From Conchocele bisecta (taxonomy: Eukaryota > Mollusca > Bivalvia > Lucinida > Thyasiridae), in assembly GCA_029237695.1 (NCBI GenBank), contig CM055266.1, forward strand, positions 6,024,064 to 6,088,063: a DNA stretch of 64,000 bases. The letters are read 5' to 3'. The position numbers and the translations under genes are program-made. Each line of letters starts with the position of its first letter. Positions within the stretch are counted from its first letter, which is position 1. The notes beneath the pieces are model-generated. The model searched no databases. It worked only from the letters and a program-made list of their open reading frames with translations, and was not told where the DNA came from. Below are positions 32,801 to 43,546 of this stretch, in pieces.

Positions 32801-32920
32801 TGAGCAGAGGCCCATGCATACCAGTATGTACTGAAGATTACTGGAGCAAGTGAGCAGAGGCCCATGGATACCAATATGTACTGAAGATTACTGGAGCAAG
32901 TGAGCAGAGGCCCATGGATA
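29895..32920. repeat. Minisatellite, 48/50 bp unit, about 60 copies
   Basis: The unit is ACACATGGATACCAATATGT-ACTGAAGATTACTGGAGCAA-GTGAGCAG (48 bases), with a variant carrying AGGCCCATGG instead of ACACATGG (50 bases). Variants are interspersed along the whole array. Single-base indels become more common from about 32000 onward. It lies in the intron between the exons at 29878 and 48734. The minus-strand ORFs with repeated CSSNLQYILVSMCLLT are repeat artefacts. Confidence 0.95.
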
Positions 32921-32944
32921 TATTTCTTTTTATTTAACGTGCTT

Positions 32945-33185
32945 TAGCTCTTTGAACCCTAAGTAACTGGAATGGACTGTGATATGGTAATTTTATGATC
33001 AATCGAATTGGCACAAAATGATTTTCAGATTAGTCCATTTATGAAAAGGGGGTGTTTTTGTTCTAAAAAAAACTATGAAAATTACTTGCAAAAAGTTCAG
33101 ATCCTGATGAGACGGCTCGTTATCTGGATCTGCACCATTTGCAAACACTGCTATAGCGGGTTTTCGGGTTCAAAGGATTATAATA
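32945..33185. repeat. TTAA-type MITE, family P1 (copy 4)
   Basis: It runs from TTTGAACCCTAAGTAACTGG through TTTCAGATTAGTCCATTTAT and the hairpin CAGATCCTGATGAGACGGC to GGGTTCAAAGGATTA. Confidence 0.7.
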
Positions 33186-33238
33186 ATGGCCAAAAGAAAA
33201 AAATGTGGAACAGACAGTAGGGGTTAGCCATATAATGT

Positions 33239-33453
33239 TTAACTCTTACACTGCTGAATTATATATTGTTGTCTCCTGTTTACAAATTAATTTCCATTTT
33301 TTTACAACAAACACGTGGTTTGGCAGAACTTTAGAATCCAATGGATTCTAATCCAATGGATTCTAAAGTGCTGCCAAACTATGTTTTATTCAGTAAAAAG
33401 ACAAAATATGAAACAACAGCAGATAACGATTTTCGTTTCCGCATTTTAAAGGT
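33239..33453. repeat. TTAA-type MITE, family P2 (copy 3)
   Basis: TTTAACTCTTACACTGCTG opens it and GCATTTTAAAGGTAAAT closes it, so the TTAA is decayed at the right. The central palindrome AATCCAATGGATT is doubled. Confidence 0.65.
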
Positions 33454-33502
33454 AAATAGGTCAAGGTACCGAGCTGCATGGACAGAGCTTCAGGTAAGGT
33501 GT

Positions 33503-33895
33503 TTGTTTGTTTATTAGTGTTTAACGGCCTATCAACAGCTTAGGTCATGTAAGGCCAGGCAAACAGGTTCAATCCTATTTTAACCTGCTGCATTGGGGGG
33601 AAAATCCCAAAATCAGAACGGAATATTTACATCGATAACAAATATATTCAGCCCTGAAATTAGAATATCCTGACCTGGTGCCAGGTCCATACCACACCAA
33701 GTCACTTGGCCCCTTCCCCTAAATTAGGATTACTAATATCGTAATACTCACATAAGGGGTATAACCAGATTCAACTGTCGCATACAAAATGCCAAAGACG
33801 TATGTGAGGGCCAAACCAGGTCTCCAGTCGGGATTCCGGTAAGGATGAACCCCGATCGTTAAATTACCCATCGCGTCCTGCCACCCACTCAGGTA
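33503..33895. repeat. Dispersed repeat, family D (copy 3)
   Basis: TTTATTAGTGTTTAACGGCC, GGTCATGTAAGGCCAGGC, TTCAGCCCTGAAATTAGAAT, GTCTCCAGTCGGGATTCCGG and GGATGAACCCCGATCGTTAA are present in family order. Confidence 0.7.
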
Positions 33896-34335
33896 AGGTG
33901 TGTATTGGCGTATTTTATTGATTATCAAAAGTGCAAGGACAAAATACTCATAGCAATGTAAAATTACGCGTTTATTTTCAAAGTGAGTAGTGAAAATAAT
34001 GTAATAATGTTGAAAATTTACTTAGTTGAGCTGCAAAAAGCAAACAGTGTTAAAATTTTGTTATTTTTCGAATGTAGGAGTATTAAATACTCACAAAAAA
34101 ATGTAAATACATGTACTCATTGATTTTCAAATTGAGGAGTAAAAATACTGTAATAAAGTTTAAAATTCACTTATTTCAGCTGAAAAAGAAGCAAACACTT
34201 CAAATAAGTGAATTTTAAACTTTTTTTGGCCCATTTTAATACATATTTTTTATCAGAAAACAGGCAATAAATTCATTGATACATTTGCAACTAGAGAAAG
34301 TGAGCAGGGGCTCATGTATACCACCGGCCGCCGCC
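33896..34335. repeat. Degraded MITE with GTGTATTGGCGTATTTT
   Basis: The segments CAGGTAAGGTGTGTATTGGC and AAAATACTCATAGCAATGT are shared with 24870, 25560 and 49690. A second partial unit starts near 34075. Confidence 0.5.
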
Positions 34336-34339
34336 TGGA

Positions 34340-34690
34340 CCGACAAATAACAACTTTAATGCAAATTTAATATAGGAATGAATGGCCTTTTTGTGGAATT
34401 TATCGGGGTATAAACTTGGAAAAGTCGCGGGAATACTGGACGAAGGCCGGAAGGCCTCGTCCAGTATTCCCGCGACTTTTCCAAGTTTATATAATAAATT
34501 CATCAAGAAAATGTGTTTATTTTCCGTTTTCTTAAGAATTATTTTAACTGTGCCTCACAGTAAATGAAAGTAGTTCGGCATGGGAGTTTACTGGGATATA
34601 AATTTTGGACAGAGACTTGCTACAGACCAATCAAATGTTAGGGAATTGTGTAAATATTTTTGTGCTGGAATTATAGTAATTTGACCTTGG
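34340..34690. repeat. Foldback element, family F (copy 2, inverted)
   Basis: The palindrome at about 34396-34490 has GGGTATAAACTTGGAAAAGT arms. Flank TCATCAAGAAAATGTGTTTA is the reverse complement of the flank of copy 1, so the two copies lie in opposite orientation. Confidence 0.7.
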
Positions 34691-35360
34691 ACTTGCAGGT
34701 TGCATGGGTGTGGTATGGAATGAAAATATGGATAATGATTAAAGGAAGTATATGAAGATTGAATACAATCCGACTTACCGTTGCAGAGATAATTGGTACC
34801 CGAAAACTTTAATGCAATTCCGCAAATTTTTAAGTAATTTGATCTTGAACATGAAGGCTGCATGGGTGTGGAATGGAATGAATACATTTTGTTCGCTTAA
34901 GGCATATTGGTATGATATGTTGCTCAGCACCCAGCCATATGAATGGCTTACGAGTCACTTCTTTCATTATAATGAGTAATGAAAATCGGTAATATGACGG
35001 TAATTAACCCATTTCATATCATATACACAGTATTACGACACATTCCAAGAATGTATTAACAAATAGAGTTTGACCTTGACCCTGGAGACCCTGGGGCCGG
35101 CAATTTTTTTTTAATTGTCCTATATTCATGTACATATCATAGTAAAGGTATGTATAAAGTTTGATGACTGTAGCTGATAAGGTGTTGAAGTAATGACCGT
35201 AACACGAAAACTTAACATTGAATGATGCCGCCGCCGCCACCGCCGACTCCGGAAAAGCAAAACCTGTCATGGGTCGTATGTAAAACAAAGCACTATCCCT
35301 AGACACACATTGTGGCCAAATATTATCAAAATCGTTGAAGCGGTTCACGAGTTATTTAAA
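34691..35360. repeat. Helitron-like core units
   Basis: Two ~170 bp units (TTGACCTTGGACTTGCAGGT / TTGATCTTGAACATGAAGGC, GGGTGTGGTATGGAATGAA) are followed by a core with GGTATGTATAAAGTTTGATG and a GCCGCCGCCACCGCCG microsatellite (35225-35245). The 35130-35275 part is the inverted counterpart of 13007-13145. No genes are present. Confidence 0.5.
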
Positions 35361-36075
35361 CAAGAATTCCGCCACGGAAGCGGTATCGGGCCTGCCGAGG
35401 CATCTGACCGTGAACATTACAAGTAAATAAATGACCTTGAGAATTTGGATGTAGGGGTGCGCGCAATGAAGCATTATCACTAGACAAACATTGATGCAAA
35501 ATATTATCAAAGTCTGGCAAGGGGTTAAAAAGATATTGTGAAAAAACAATAACTTTAAAGCATTTCTGTTACAAAACCGGTGAACATTACAAGTAAATAA
35601 ATGACCTTGACCTTGAGAATTTGGATGTGGGGGTGTGCGTAATGAAGCATCATCCCTAGACAAACATTGATGCGAATATTATCAAAGTCTGGCAAGGGGT
35701 TAAAGAGATATTGTGAAAAAACAATAACTTTAATGCATTTCTGTTACAAAACCGGTGAACATTAAAAGTAAATAAATGACCTTGACCTTGAGAGTTTGGA
35801 TGTGGGGGTGTGCGTAATGAAGCATCATCCCTAGACAAACATTGATGTGAAATATTATCAAAGTCTGGCAAGGGGTTAAAGAGATAGTGAAAAAACAATA
35901 ACTTTAACGCATTTGCTTACAAAAAACCGGACGACTCAGACGACGCGGACGACGCGGACCGTCCGCGGACGACGCGGACGACGCGGACGACGCGGACGAC
36001 GCGGACGACGACGCCGCTGACGACGGAAAAAGCACCGACTATAGTCGCGCCTCTGCTAAAGCAGGCGCGACAAAA
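35361..36075 (+). mobile_element. Helitron-like element with (GCGGACGAC)n and terminal hairpin
   Basis: It starts ACAAGAATTCCGCCACGGAA then GGGCCTGCCGAGGCATC. The core is three ~178 bp units with AAATAAATGACCTTGACCTT, GAAGCATCATCCCTAGACAA and AAAGTCTGGCAAGGGGTTAA. A (GCGGACGAC)n microsatellite at 35935-36015 precedes the terminal hairpin CGCGCCTCTGCTAAAGCAGG-CGCG, ending GACAAAAA. Confidence 0.65.
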
Positions 36076-36221
36076 ATGAAAGGTGTTGCGTACGCACGTA
36101 TGTACTTATATGGACTAACGCTATATCCCCTCCTTGCCAATCGGCGAGGGGATAATAGCCCGTATATTCATATCAGGTCAATGCCTCAAATGGCGTTATG
36201 TATGTTATCGCTCATTATGTA

Positions 36222-36367
36222 TTTGGCCAATCCAAAGATTGTTACCTGATAAAATGTACTTGCAAAAAATGCAGATCCTGATGAGACGGCTCGTCACGAG
36301 CAGGCTTATCTGGATCTACACTTGTTGCTAATACCACTATACCGGCCGGTGGTGTTGAAAGGGTTAA
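36222..36367. repeat. TTAA-type MITE, family P1 (truncated copy)
   Basis: CCAATCCAAAGATTG, the hairpin CAGATCCTGATGAGACGGC...AGGCTTATCTGGATC and the right end TTGAAAGGGTTAA are visible. Confidence 0.6.
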
Positions 36368-36377
36368 CCAAATAGTT

Positions 36378-36775
36378 TGTTTATTTATTGGTGTTTAATG
36401 GCCTATAAACAGCTAAGGTCATTTAAGGCCGGGCCAACGGGTTCGATCCCGCATTTAACCTGCTGCATTGGGGGGTAAATCCCAAAATCAGAACGGAATA
36501 TTTACATTGAAATAAATATATATATTCAGCCCTGAAATTAGAATAACCCGACCTGGTGCCAGGTCCATAGAAACCAAAGTCACTTGTCCCCTTCCCCTAA
36601 AAATGATACTGTTAGGATTACTCTTATAAGGGGTATAACCAGATTCAACTGTCACATACAAGAAAGCCAAAGACATACCTGAGGGTCAAACCAGGTCTCC
36701 AGTCGGGATTCCGATAAGGATGAATCCCAATCATTAAATTACCCATTGCATGCTCCCAACCAACCACCACCAAAA
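36378..36775. repeat. Dispersed repeat, family D (copy 4)
   Basis: This copy shows the B-box-like GGGTTCGATCCCGC (about 36430-36443) after TTTATTGGTGTTTAATGGCC. The rest is as in the other D copies. It is the best argument for a tRNA-derived origin. From 36776 to 37013 no gene is recognised. Confidence 0.7.
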
Positions 36776-37013
36776 AATGTAATAACGTAATGATGGTACG
36801 AGAGTCAATATTGGCAGAAATTTACTTGGCAAATCCATTGACACGAATGAATGGTTTCCTATTTACCTGTCAAAAGTGTGTCCTTCTTTCACATATTGCG
36901 GTAACTCGCTTTTATTGCGCTTTTGCTTTTCAAACAAATCTTGTTTGCCTTTGGCTTGTTGTAGTAGCATGGAAATTTTCTTCTCGCTGAAAACAAAAGA
37001 GATAATTATTTCC

Positions 37014-37583
37014 TTTTATTATATACCTACCCATGAAATACATAGTTATACGATGTAAATAAAAGTCATATTTATGTTCTCATCGATGAAATAAACAACT
37101 TCCGGTGAAAATATGACTACTTCCGCTATCTATATTCATATTCTGTATTTAGAAAGAAAACAGCGCAAACCAGCTGCAAATTCAGATTCATTACCGTATA
37201 CAGTCTAAAAAACTGCTAATTTCCATGGAGCGGTATATAATGAATAGAATATTCATATTTTTGCCACGAATATGACATATATGTTCATCTCGTTGTGTGA
37301 AATATCCATATTTCACGAGAAATATGGACATTTCACACCACTCGATGAACATATATGTCATATTCATTGCAAAAATATGAATATCCTCTATTTATTATAT
37401 ACCTACCCATGAAATACATAGTTATACGATGTAAATAAAAGTCATATTTATGTTCTCATCGATGAAATAAACAACTTCCGGTGAAAATATGACTACTTCC
37501 GCTATCTATATTCATATTCTGTATTTAGAAAGAAAACAGCGCAAATAGGCTGCAAATTCAGATTCATTACCGTATACAGTCTA
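37014..37583. repeat. ~190 bp direct repeats flanking a foldback
   Basis: TTTATTATATACCTACCCAT...TATTTAGAAAGAAAACAGCG occurs at about 37014-37205 and again at 37391-37580 with few differences. Between them, 37240-37390 is a palindrome with arms GACATATATGTTCATC and complement around AATATCCATATTTCACGAG. The same foldback recurs at 46507-46690 without the second direct repeat. Confidence 0.7.
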
Positions 37584-38143
37584 AACTAGATGGCCGCGGC
37601 CTGCATGTCGCACCTTGTGGCGAGGCATGGACGCTAAAAAAAAGAGATATATAATAACGAAAAACGTTAATCACAAAACTTAACCAAAAACTTTAACCGG
37701 ACACACATACGTACGTACGTACATACGTACGCCAAAGTGCCGACTATATCACGCTTTCCGCAAGCGGGCGCGACAAAAACTTTAACCAAAAACTTCAAAG
37801 TAATTTGACCATGACATTGGGCACAGGGGCCGCACGGGAGCGGGGTAGAATGAAAATATAGATGATGATAAACACCCATGTGAAGTTTCAAGGTAATGGG
37901 CAAAGCAGTTGCAGAAATATAGTATAACGAAAAACTTAACCAAAAACTTTAACCGGACACACGTACGTACGTACGTACGTACGTACGTACGTACGTACGC
38001 CAAAGTGCCAACTATATCGCGCTTTCCGCAAGCAGGCGCGACAAAACGTAATTTGACCTTGACATTGGGCACAGGGGCCGCACGGGTGGGGGGTAGAATG
38101 AAAATATGGATGATGATAAACAGGCATGTGAAGGTTAAAGGTA
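37584..38143 (+). mobile_element. Helitron-like repeat, GGCCGCGGCC family (two 3' ends)
   Basis: It starts ACTAGATGGCCGCGGCC then TGCATGTCGCACC. A terminal hairpin GCGCTTTCCGCAAGC-GGGCGCGAC or its variant ends at about 37775 and again at about 38045, each after a (ACGT)n microsatellite and AACTTTAACCGGACACAC. GTCGC near the start and GCGAC at the end form the subterminal inverted pair. Confidence 0.6.
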
Positions 38144-38146
38144 ATA

Positions 38147-38177
<31 letters not shown>

Positions 38178-38644
38178 TGAGAGGGTAACACATTTAGTTT
38201 TCACTAATCTTCCATGTGGCCCTCTATTATATACACACATGTATGACAGAGGCAAGAATTTAAGCATGTTACATGTACAAAAATCACAGAGTAAGGAAAC
38301 AACAGGATATCATTAACCCATTGCATTCTAGGAATACACTACCTGGATGAAAAATATTAAATAACTTAATTTTCAACAAAACGGTTAAAAGAGTGGTAAC
38401 AAAAATATATTTTGGAAAATTAAAATAAAGAAAAACAAATTGTATTTAAATTTGATTGTAATAATTATGCCTAGTAATGTATTCTGAATGCAATGCTATA
38501 ATGGATTTGAGGACATCTCTACACCAAATGTTTAATTACGTTGATCAGGGAAATTATGATAATGCCCCAAAGAGAAGTGAGAATGACAAATATGATCATA
38601 CTTGGCACCTTATGATGATAATTGTGAATTAACAACATGACCCT

Positions 38645-38842
38645 AGAGCTCCAGTTAAGCTGCGTAATTTGACCAACTTGGGGTGAAATTTTGTTATTTC
38701 TTCATCAACAATGGCAAGTTGGGAGTCCTTTAGAATCGTCTCATTGAGACGATTCTAAAGCACTCCCAACTTGCCATTTTTGATGGATAAATAAGAAATT
38801 TACCTCCAAATTATGCACCTTAACTGGAGCTCTGCATGACCC
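38645..38842. repeat. Foldback MITE with GAGCTCCAGTTAAG ends
   Basis: Ends GAGCTCCAGTTAAGCTGCG and ACCTTAACTGGAGCTC are inverted. The palindrome GGCAAGTTGGGAGTCCTTTA...centre GTCTCATTGAGAC lies inside. It is related in its ends to family A and is nested in the LINE 3' region. Confidence 0.75.
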
Positions 38843-39048
38843 CCATGTGGTTTGCATTTGATTACTAGTTAAGGAGCAGACTAACCAACACATACAAACA
38901 TTTTGTTCTTACACTTAAACACACACTAAACATTGCACCCACATGAACCACACACACACACACGTGCGCACACACACTATTTTACAAGTATTTACAAGGT
39001 CAGTTGACATGTATCAAATGGAAAATTAAAGACAATACATATACATGT

Positions 39049-39422
39049 ACAGTGCAACCTCTCTACAACAGCCACCCATGGGAAGAGGCAAAATTGGCTG
39101 TTATAGAGAGGTGGCTGTTGTAGGGAGGTTAATGCTGAATACAATTTTATCGTCTGATGTTTATTTATTTTCTTCAATAATTCTCAATAAAAACATGTTT
39201 TGACAGCATTTTAGAATCATTTCCAATGGAAATGATTCTAAAATGCTGTCAAAACATGTTTTTATTGAGAAAGAATGCAAAATCAACATCAAACGACAAT
39301 GTTCATGCTCAGCAGTGTAAGGGTTAGATATAGATGAACTCATCCATTTGGGATATAAAATAGCGGCTGTTACAGAGAGGTGGCTGTTGTAGAGAGGTGG
39401 CCGTTCGGGGAGGTTCGACTGT
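39049..39422. mobile_element. Tigger/pogo-like MITE containing a P2 MITE
   Basis: The left end CAGTGCAACCTCTCTACAAC and the right end GGAGGTTCGACTG form an inverted pair (CAGTGCAACCTC against CAGTCGAACCTC), flanked by TA on both sides, as in pogo-type elements. GGTGGCTGTTGTAGAGAGG is repeated near both ends. A P2 copy with palindrome AATCATTTCCAATGGAAATGATT is nested at about 39128-39327. Confidence 0.7.
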
Positions 39423-39798
39423 ATCTATCTCATGTAAACAAATGTAATTATTTTACCATCCATTTAATGAAATGACAATGAAAAGAGTCAATAGTTTTAA
39501 CATGTTTTATGTCATTTGGCAAGCTATTCCATATAATTGGACCTGCATATGCAATGCTTTGTTTATAAATCTCTTTATTAGGTCTGGGTAATATGAAGTT
39601 ATGTGATGTTGCTGATCTGATAAAGTCTCTCAAAGATGGTCAAAATGTTCAGTTGTTGCATAGTTCTTGCTATATCATCAACATAGTAATCCATAATTAT
39701 TTTGCATGCACGTTTCTGAAGTCTAAAAATTCTATTTAAATTAATGCCGATTATTTCAATATGGAAATAAATCGCTATTATTTTGGCAGACCTGTTTT

Positions 39799-40702
39799 TT
39801 GTTTACGTTCATTTCCTGGTTCAAAAAGGTCACCAAGGTTCAGTACAGGACTGCATGGGAAGTTGATCCACAGCTCGCTACACAATCTAGCGTGAATGAA
39901 CCAATTCACCTGGACAGTTCGCCGGGTGCCGATATATTTTCCTCGCCCTCCAACATGTCCACCCACATTCAGGCGATGCGCTGCGCCTCTGACAGTATAT
40001 CGGTACATGTACCGGAGGCGTTGTGTAGAAGCATATGCCGGGGTGATTATACGAACCTGGCACTGCTTTTGAAAGGTGCCATGGAACTGAACGATTTGTG
40101 CACGGGGGGTACCTTGCGATTGACCGCTGAGGGGGTAATCGAATCAAGGCCCAAGGAGTGCAAGGACACTATTAAAACTATTGAGGGTTGGACAAATGCT
40201 TTTATAATTTTTATGTCCATATACATCTCCGTCCATAACGACAAGGCAGCGGAACTGCTGCAATACATGTATAATATACGGGATTGCGCAGCGAGGCAGG
40301 GGGGTCTGGCCTGGAAAAATTATGATGAGCAATTCAGAATGCGACAGGCAGTCAACCCCGTTTCCTGGTCCACAATTCACAACGAGTTATGGTGGAGGTG
40401 TGTGCAGGTGCGCGATGTGCAGCAGCCAGGGGGCTACGACAGGGAGGATCCTATTCGTGCAACGCATTTAACACTGGCACTTGTCACTGGCCTCACTGTC
40501 GATTCCCACATGTTTGCTCGGGTGTGGTTTACCTCACAAAGTAGCTAATTGTCCCACCACACGTCTGGAGACCAATCCACAACCCCAGCACGCTAGCACG
40601 GCCACGGCGAAGTCAGACCAGGGTGGTTCTTTTCGAGCCAATCACGTGGTTTTCCAGCGTGGTCGAGGGCAAAGTTGGGGTCGTAGACGTTTTACTAGGT
40701 GA
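39799..40702 (+). pseudogene. Ngaro gag-like ORF1
   Basis: An open frame of 249 residues (to 40548) is followed by a frameshifted extension to 40702. The region GWTNAFIIFMSIYISVH then ELLQYMYNIRDCAARQGG and NYDEQFRMR is the conserved part of DIRS/Ngaro ORF1 products thought to be gag-like. The extension contains QRGRGQSWGRRRF, a basic Gly/Arg tail. It acts presumably in packaging element RNA (inference). The upstream start is uncertain. Confidence 0.65.
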
Positions 40703-40760
40703 TATGGTCGGTGTTCTCCCCATTAATGCGGACATTACTAATTTAGCGACGTAGTCACCG

Positions 40761-41936
40761 GTGGATCTAGAGGAGTTATGCAGGGCGCTGCATCTTGTTA
40801 ACTACAACAGGGGTTTGGCAGATTTTTTAATCCAGGGGTTTAGTTATGGTTTTTCGTTGCACTACGAGGGTCCAAGGGAAGCAACTGTAGCAAAAAATTT
40901 AAAATCAGTTGCTCATCATCCAGACATTGTTCGTAAAAAAATTGGTAGGGAAATTGCAGCCGGTCGTGTAGCTGGCCCTTTCCCAGCTAGACCTCTTCCG
41001 GGTTTGCGCGTGTCACCCATAGTACCAAAGAAATCACCAGGGGAATTTAGAATGATACACCATTTATCCCATCCAGCTGGGGGGTCTGTAAATGACTTCA
41101 TCGATCCAAAGTTGTGCTCAGTCGAATATACCAGTTTTGACGAGGCCGTATTTATGCTGCAGGATTTGGGTCGACACTGTAAACTCTTTAAGATCGATAT
41201 CAGGAACACGTTTCGGTTATTACCTGTAAGGTGTGAGGATTTCCAGCTGCTGGGTTTTATGTTCGACGGGTACTATTTTGTAGACAAATGTATACCATTT
41301 GGTTGCTCTATTAGCTGTAGTGTATTTGAGAAATTTGCCACATTTTTAGAAGCCTATATTCGAAGCAAGATTGCTGGTAGTTCACTAATTCATTAGTTAG
41401 ATGATTTCTTCGGCAGCGATAGATCGGGTACCGCATGTAGAGACGCGATGTCTACTATCCAAAAGTGTCTAGACGAACTGAACGTTCCTATAGCAACGGA
41501 GAAAACGGAGGGTCCCTCCGAAGTTCTCACGTTTCTCGGTTTGGAGTTAGACTCTGATCGAATGATCGTGCATATCCCGAGTGATAAAATTTCTGAAGTA
41601 GTTGACAAGATTAGGGTCATGCTAGCGGGGCAGAAAACGACACTGAAAGCAATGCAGTCACTGATCGGTTCACTGAATTTCTGTTGTAGGGCCATTGTCG
41701 TAGGCAGACCTTTCTGTCGCCGTCTAATAAACGCCATTTGTGGTCTCACTCATCCTCGCCACCACCTACGGCTGAATAGGGGTATCCGACTGGACCTAGG
41801 GATGTGGTTGACACTGTTTGACAATTACAATGGTATTTCCGTTTTTCATGAACGTCACTGGATGTCAAATGTAGATGCACAGCTGTTTTACCGACAGTGC
41901 AGCCGGACATGGTCTTGGTTTCGGCGCATACTTTGA
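40761..41936 (+). pseudogene. Reverse transcriptase, nonsense codon at the catalytic motif
   Basis: One frame spans the region with a single internal TAG at 41394-41396. RT blocks are VSPIVPKKSPGEFRMIHHLS (fingers), FKIDIRNTFRLLPV (first Asp motif), CIPFGCSISCSVFEKF (PFG motif), and LVH-stop-LDDFF, where the tyrosine of YLDD is replaced by the TAG. The thumb-side PIATEKTEGPSEVLTFLGLE follows. The frame then enters connection sequence up to 41936. A single base change would explain the stop; the copy cannot make full RT. Confidence 0.85.
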
Positions 41937-42260
41937 TGGGCATTGGACCTATGCAGCCTGGCCTGATAGGTGGCATGATTTGTTGGGACTGACAAATGAC
42001 ATTCACGCTGCTAGAGCTCTTTCCCATTTTAGTCGCGCTTCATATATGGGCGAACAACTGCGGAACAAGAAACTTGTGTTCCACTGTGATAATATGGCGG
42101 TGGTGCACATTTTGAACACCATGACATCCAAATCGGAGACAGTCATGTTTCTGGTCCGCAGGCTTGCCATATTATGTTTCCACAGCAACATGGTGTTAAA
42201 AGCAGTTCATGTAGCAGGGTATAAGAATGGTATATGTGATGCTTGTCTCGTTTGCAGCTC
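41875..42260 (+). pseudogene. RNase H domain, frameshifted
   Basis: In a different frame from the RT, CFTDSAAGHGLGFGAYFDGH matches the RNase H opening with its catalytic Asp. LVFHCDNMAVVHILN carries the third acidic residue. The frame relation requires a frameshift near 41885. It degrades the RNA strand of the RNA/DNA hybrid during element replication (family knowledge). Confidence 0.75.
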
Positions 42261-42407
42261 AGCAAATTCCGAGAGCGGGCACCAGGGGCGGATCCGGAGC
42301 CATGCAGTGTGCCGGTCCATCTGTGGACTGCCTTCAGCGACGAGCTGCAAGGTTGTTGTGTGCCAGCAGGGCAGCCAACACATCAACAACATATTCTACA
42401 GCAGTAA

Positions 42408-43241
42408 ATGTATTCACGCCAATTTCGCCGGCTATATAAGTTACCACAACTTTGGCCAGCATCTGTTGAGCAGGTGGTTATGTTTATTTCCTACTGTTTC
42501 GAAACTGGCCTGGCACCAAATACAATTTCTACATATGTCCATGGTTTAACGTATTTTCACAAGTTACACAATTGGTTTAACATAGCTGGTGTTTTCATAA
42601 TCAGCAAATTATTGGAGGGTGGCCGTAGATCACGCATGCGTACCGATAATAGAGCGCCAATAACGCCCAAAATGTTGTCGGAAATATGTCGATTGCTGCC
42701 GCTGGTATGTTACAGTGAATACGAAGCAAACATGTTTAAGGCAGCATTCTTGCTGGCATATTATGGACTTTTTCGGGTCAGCGAACTGGTATGCCGTCCC
42801 GAACAGTGATAGGTAGTGCACTAAAAGTGGGGGATATTGCCTTTGATCAGGAATGCGGATCATTGTCGGTTTCCTTAAAAACATACAAAACTAAGCAATA
42901 TGGCTCTCCTACAGTCATTAAGTTAGCGAGGAGAAGGATAGCACAATGTGTCCGGTACAAAGTATGTATAACTTCAAAAGAATACGTCCTGTAGGCCATG
43001 GCCCATTTTTCTGTCATGCGGACCGTTCGTGTTGTCACGTTCACAGTTTAGTGCAGTTTTAGCCAAATGCATTGGCGCGTCGCAGTTCCGTGGTCAAATG
43101 GTCAGATCGCATAGTTTTCGCATTGGTAGAAGCGTAAGAGGCGACAGCTGGCGGCAGCTGGTGTGTCTGGGGATGTGATTCATGAAACTGGGAAGGTGGC
43201 GCTCTAAGGCATACAAAACTTACATTCGTTCATCAAATTGA
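42408..43241 (+). pseudogene. Tyrosine recombinase (integrase) of the Ngaro-like element
   Basis: The N-terminal part ends in YYGLFRVSELV, holding the first catalytic arginine (codon about 42774). After a frameshift near 42800, SGSL-like sequence SLSVSLKTYKTKQYG continues. After another shift, SHSFRIG (43107-43127) gives the His-x-x-Arg motif, and GRWRSKAYKTYIR near 43194-43232 holds the nucleophilic tyrosine. A TGA lies between the last two. The core residues of the family are thus recognisable, but the gene is broken in at least three places. Confidence 0.75.
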
Positions 43242-43546
43242 TGCCTGGTTTCAAATAATGATAAGTTTTCTATCAGATCATGCACGAGCGTCGCTACATT
43301 TAAATATATATGTGCGTGGGTGGGTTTATTGTGGAATTGGGAGATCTGGGTTCCGGATTCAATTACTTGGAGCTTGGATTTCTTAATTTCTGTATCACAG
43401 TTAAGTTTTTAACATGTATATGGGTATATACAGATGTGTTTAATCAATAGTAATCATGAATATTGTGTTATAGCTATTACATATTTATAACTGAATACGG
43501 ATCGTTAAAGTCCAGGTTTTTCGGCCTTGTTTATATTTTAATTCAG

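Larger units (their letters stand above)
38144..39785 (-). mobile_element. LINE 3' end (RT C-terminal fragment, ATT tail)
   Basis: On the - strand, 39770-39430 encodes a reverse-transcriptase C-terminal region: QKRACKIIMDYYVDDIA and, in the open stretch 39633-39448, AYAGPIIWNSLPNDIK and TIDSFHCHFIKW, typical of jockey/CR1-like elements. Stops and a frameshift are present. A ~1.1 kb 3' region follows and ends with AAAATAAAGACTATTATT and an (ATT)n tail at 38144-38166. The 5' part is replaced by the Ngaro-like element starting near 39790. Two MITEs are nested in the 3' region. Confidence 0.7.

Noticed and set aside
29975..32815. Minus-strand ORFs with repeated CSSNLQYILVSMCLLT
   Set aside because: The 48 bp unit is a multiple of three and lacks stops by chance; 50 bp variants and indels shift the frame, and the array lies in an intron.
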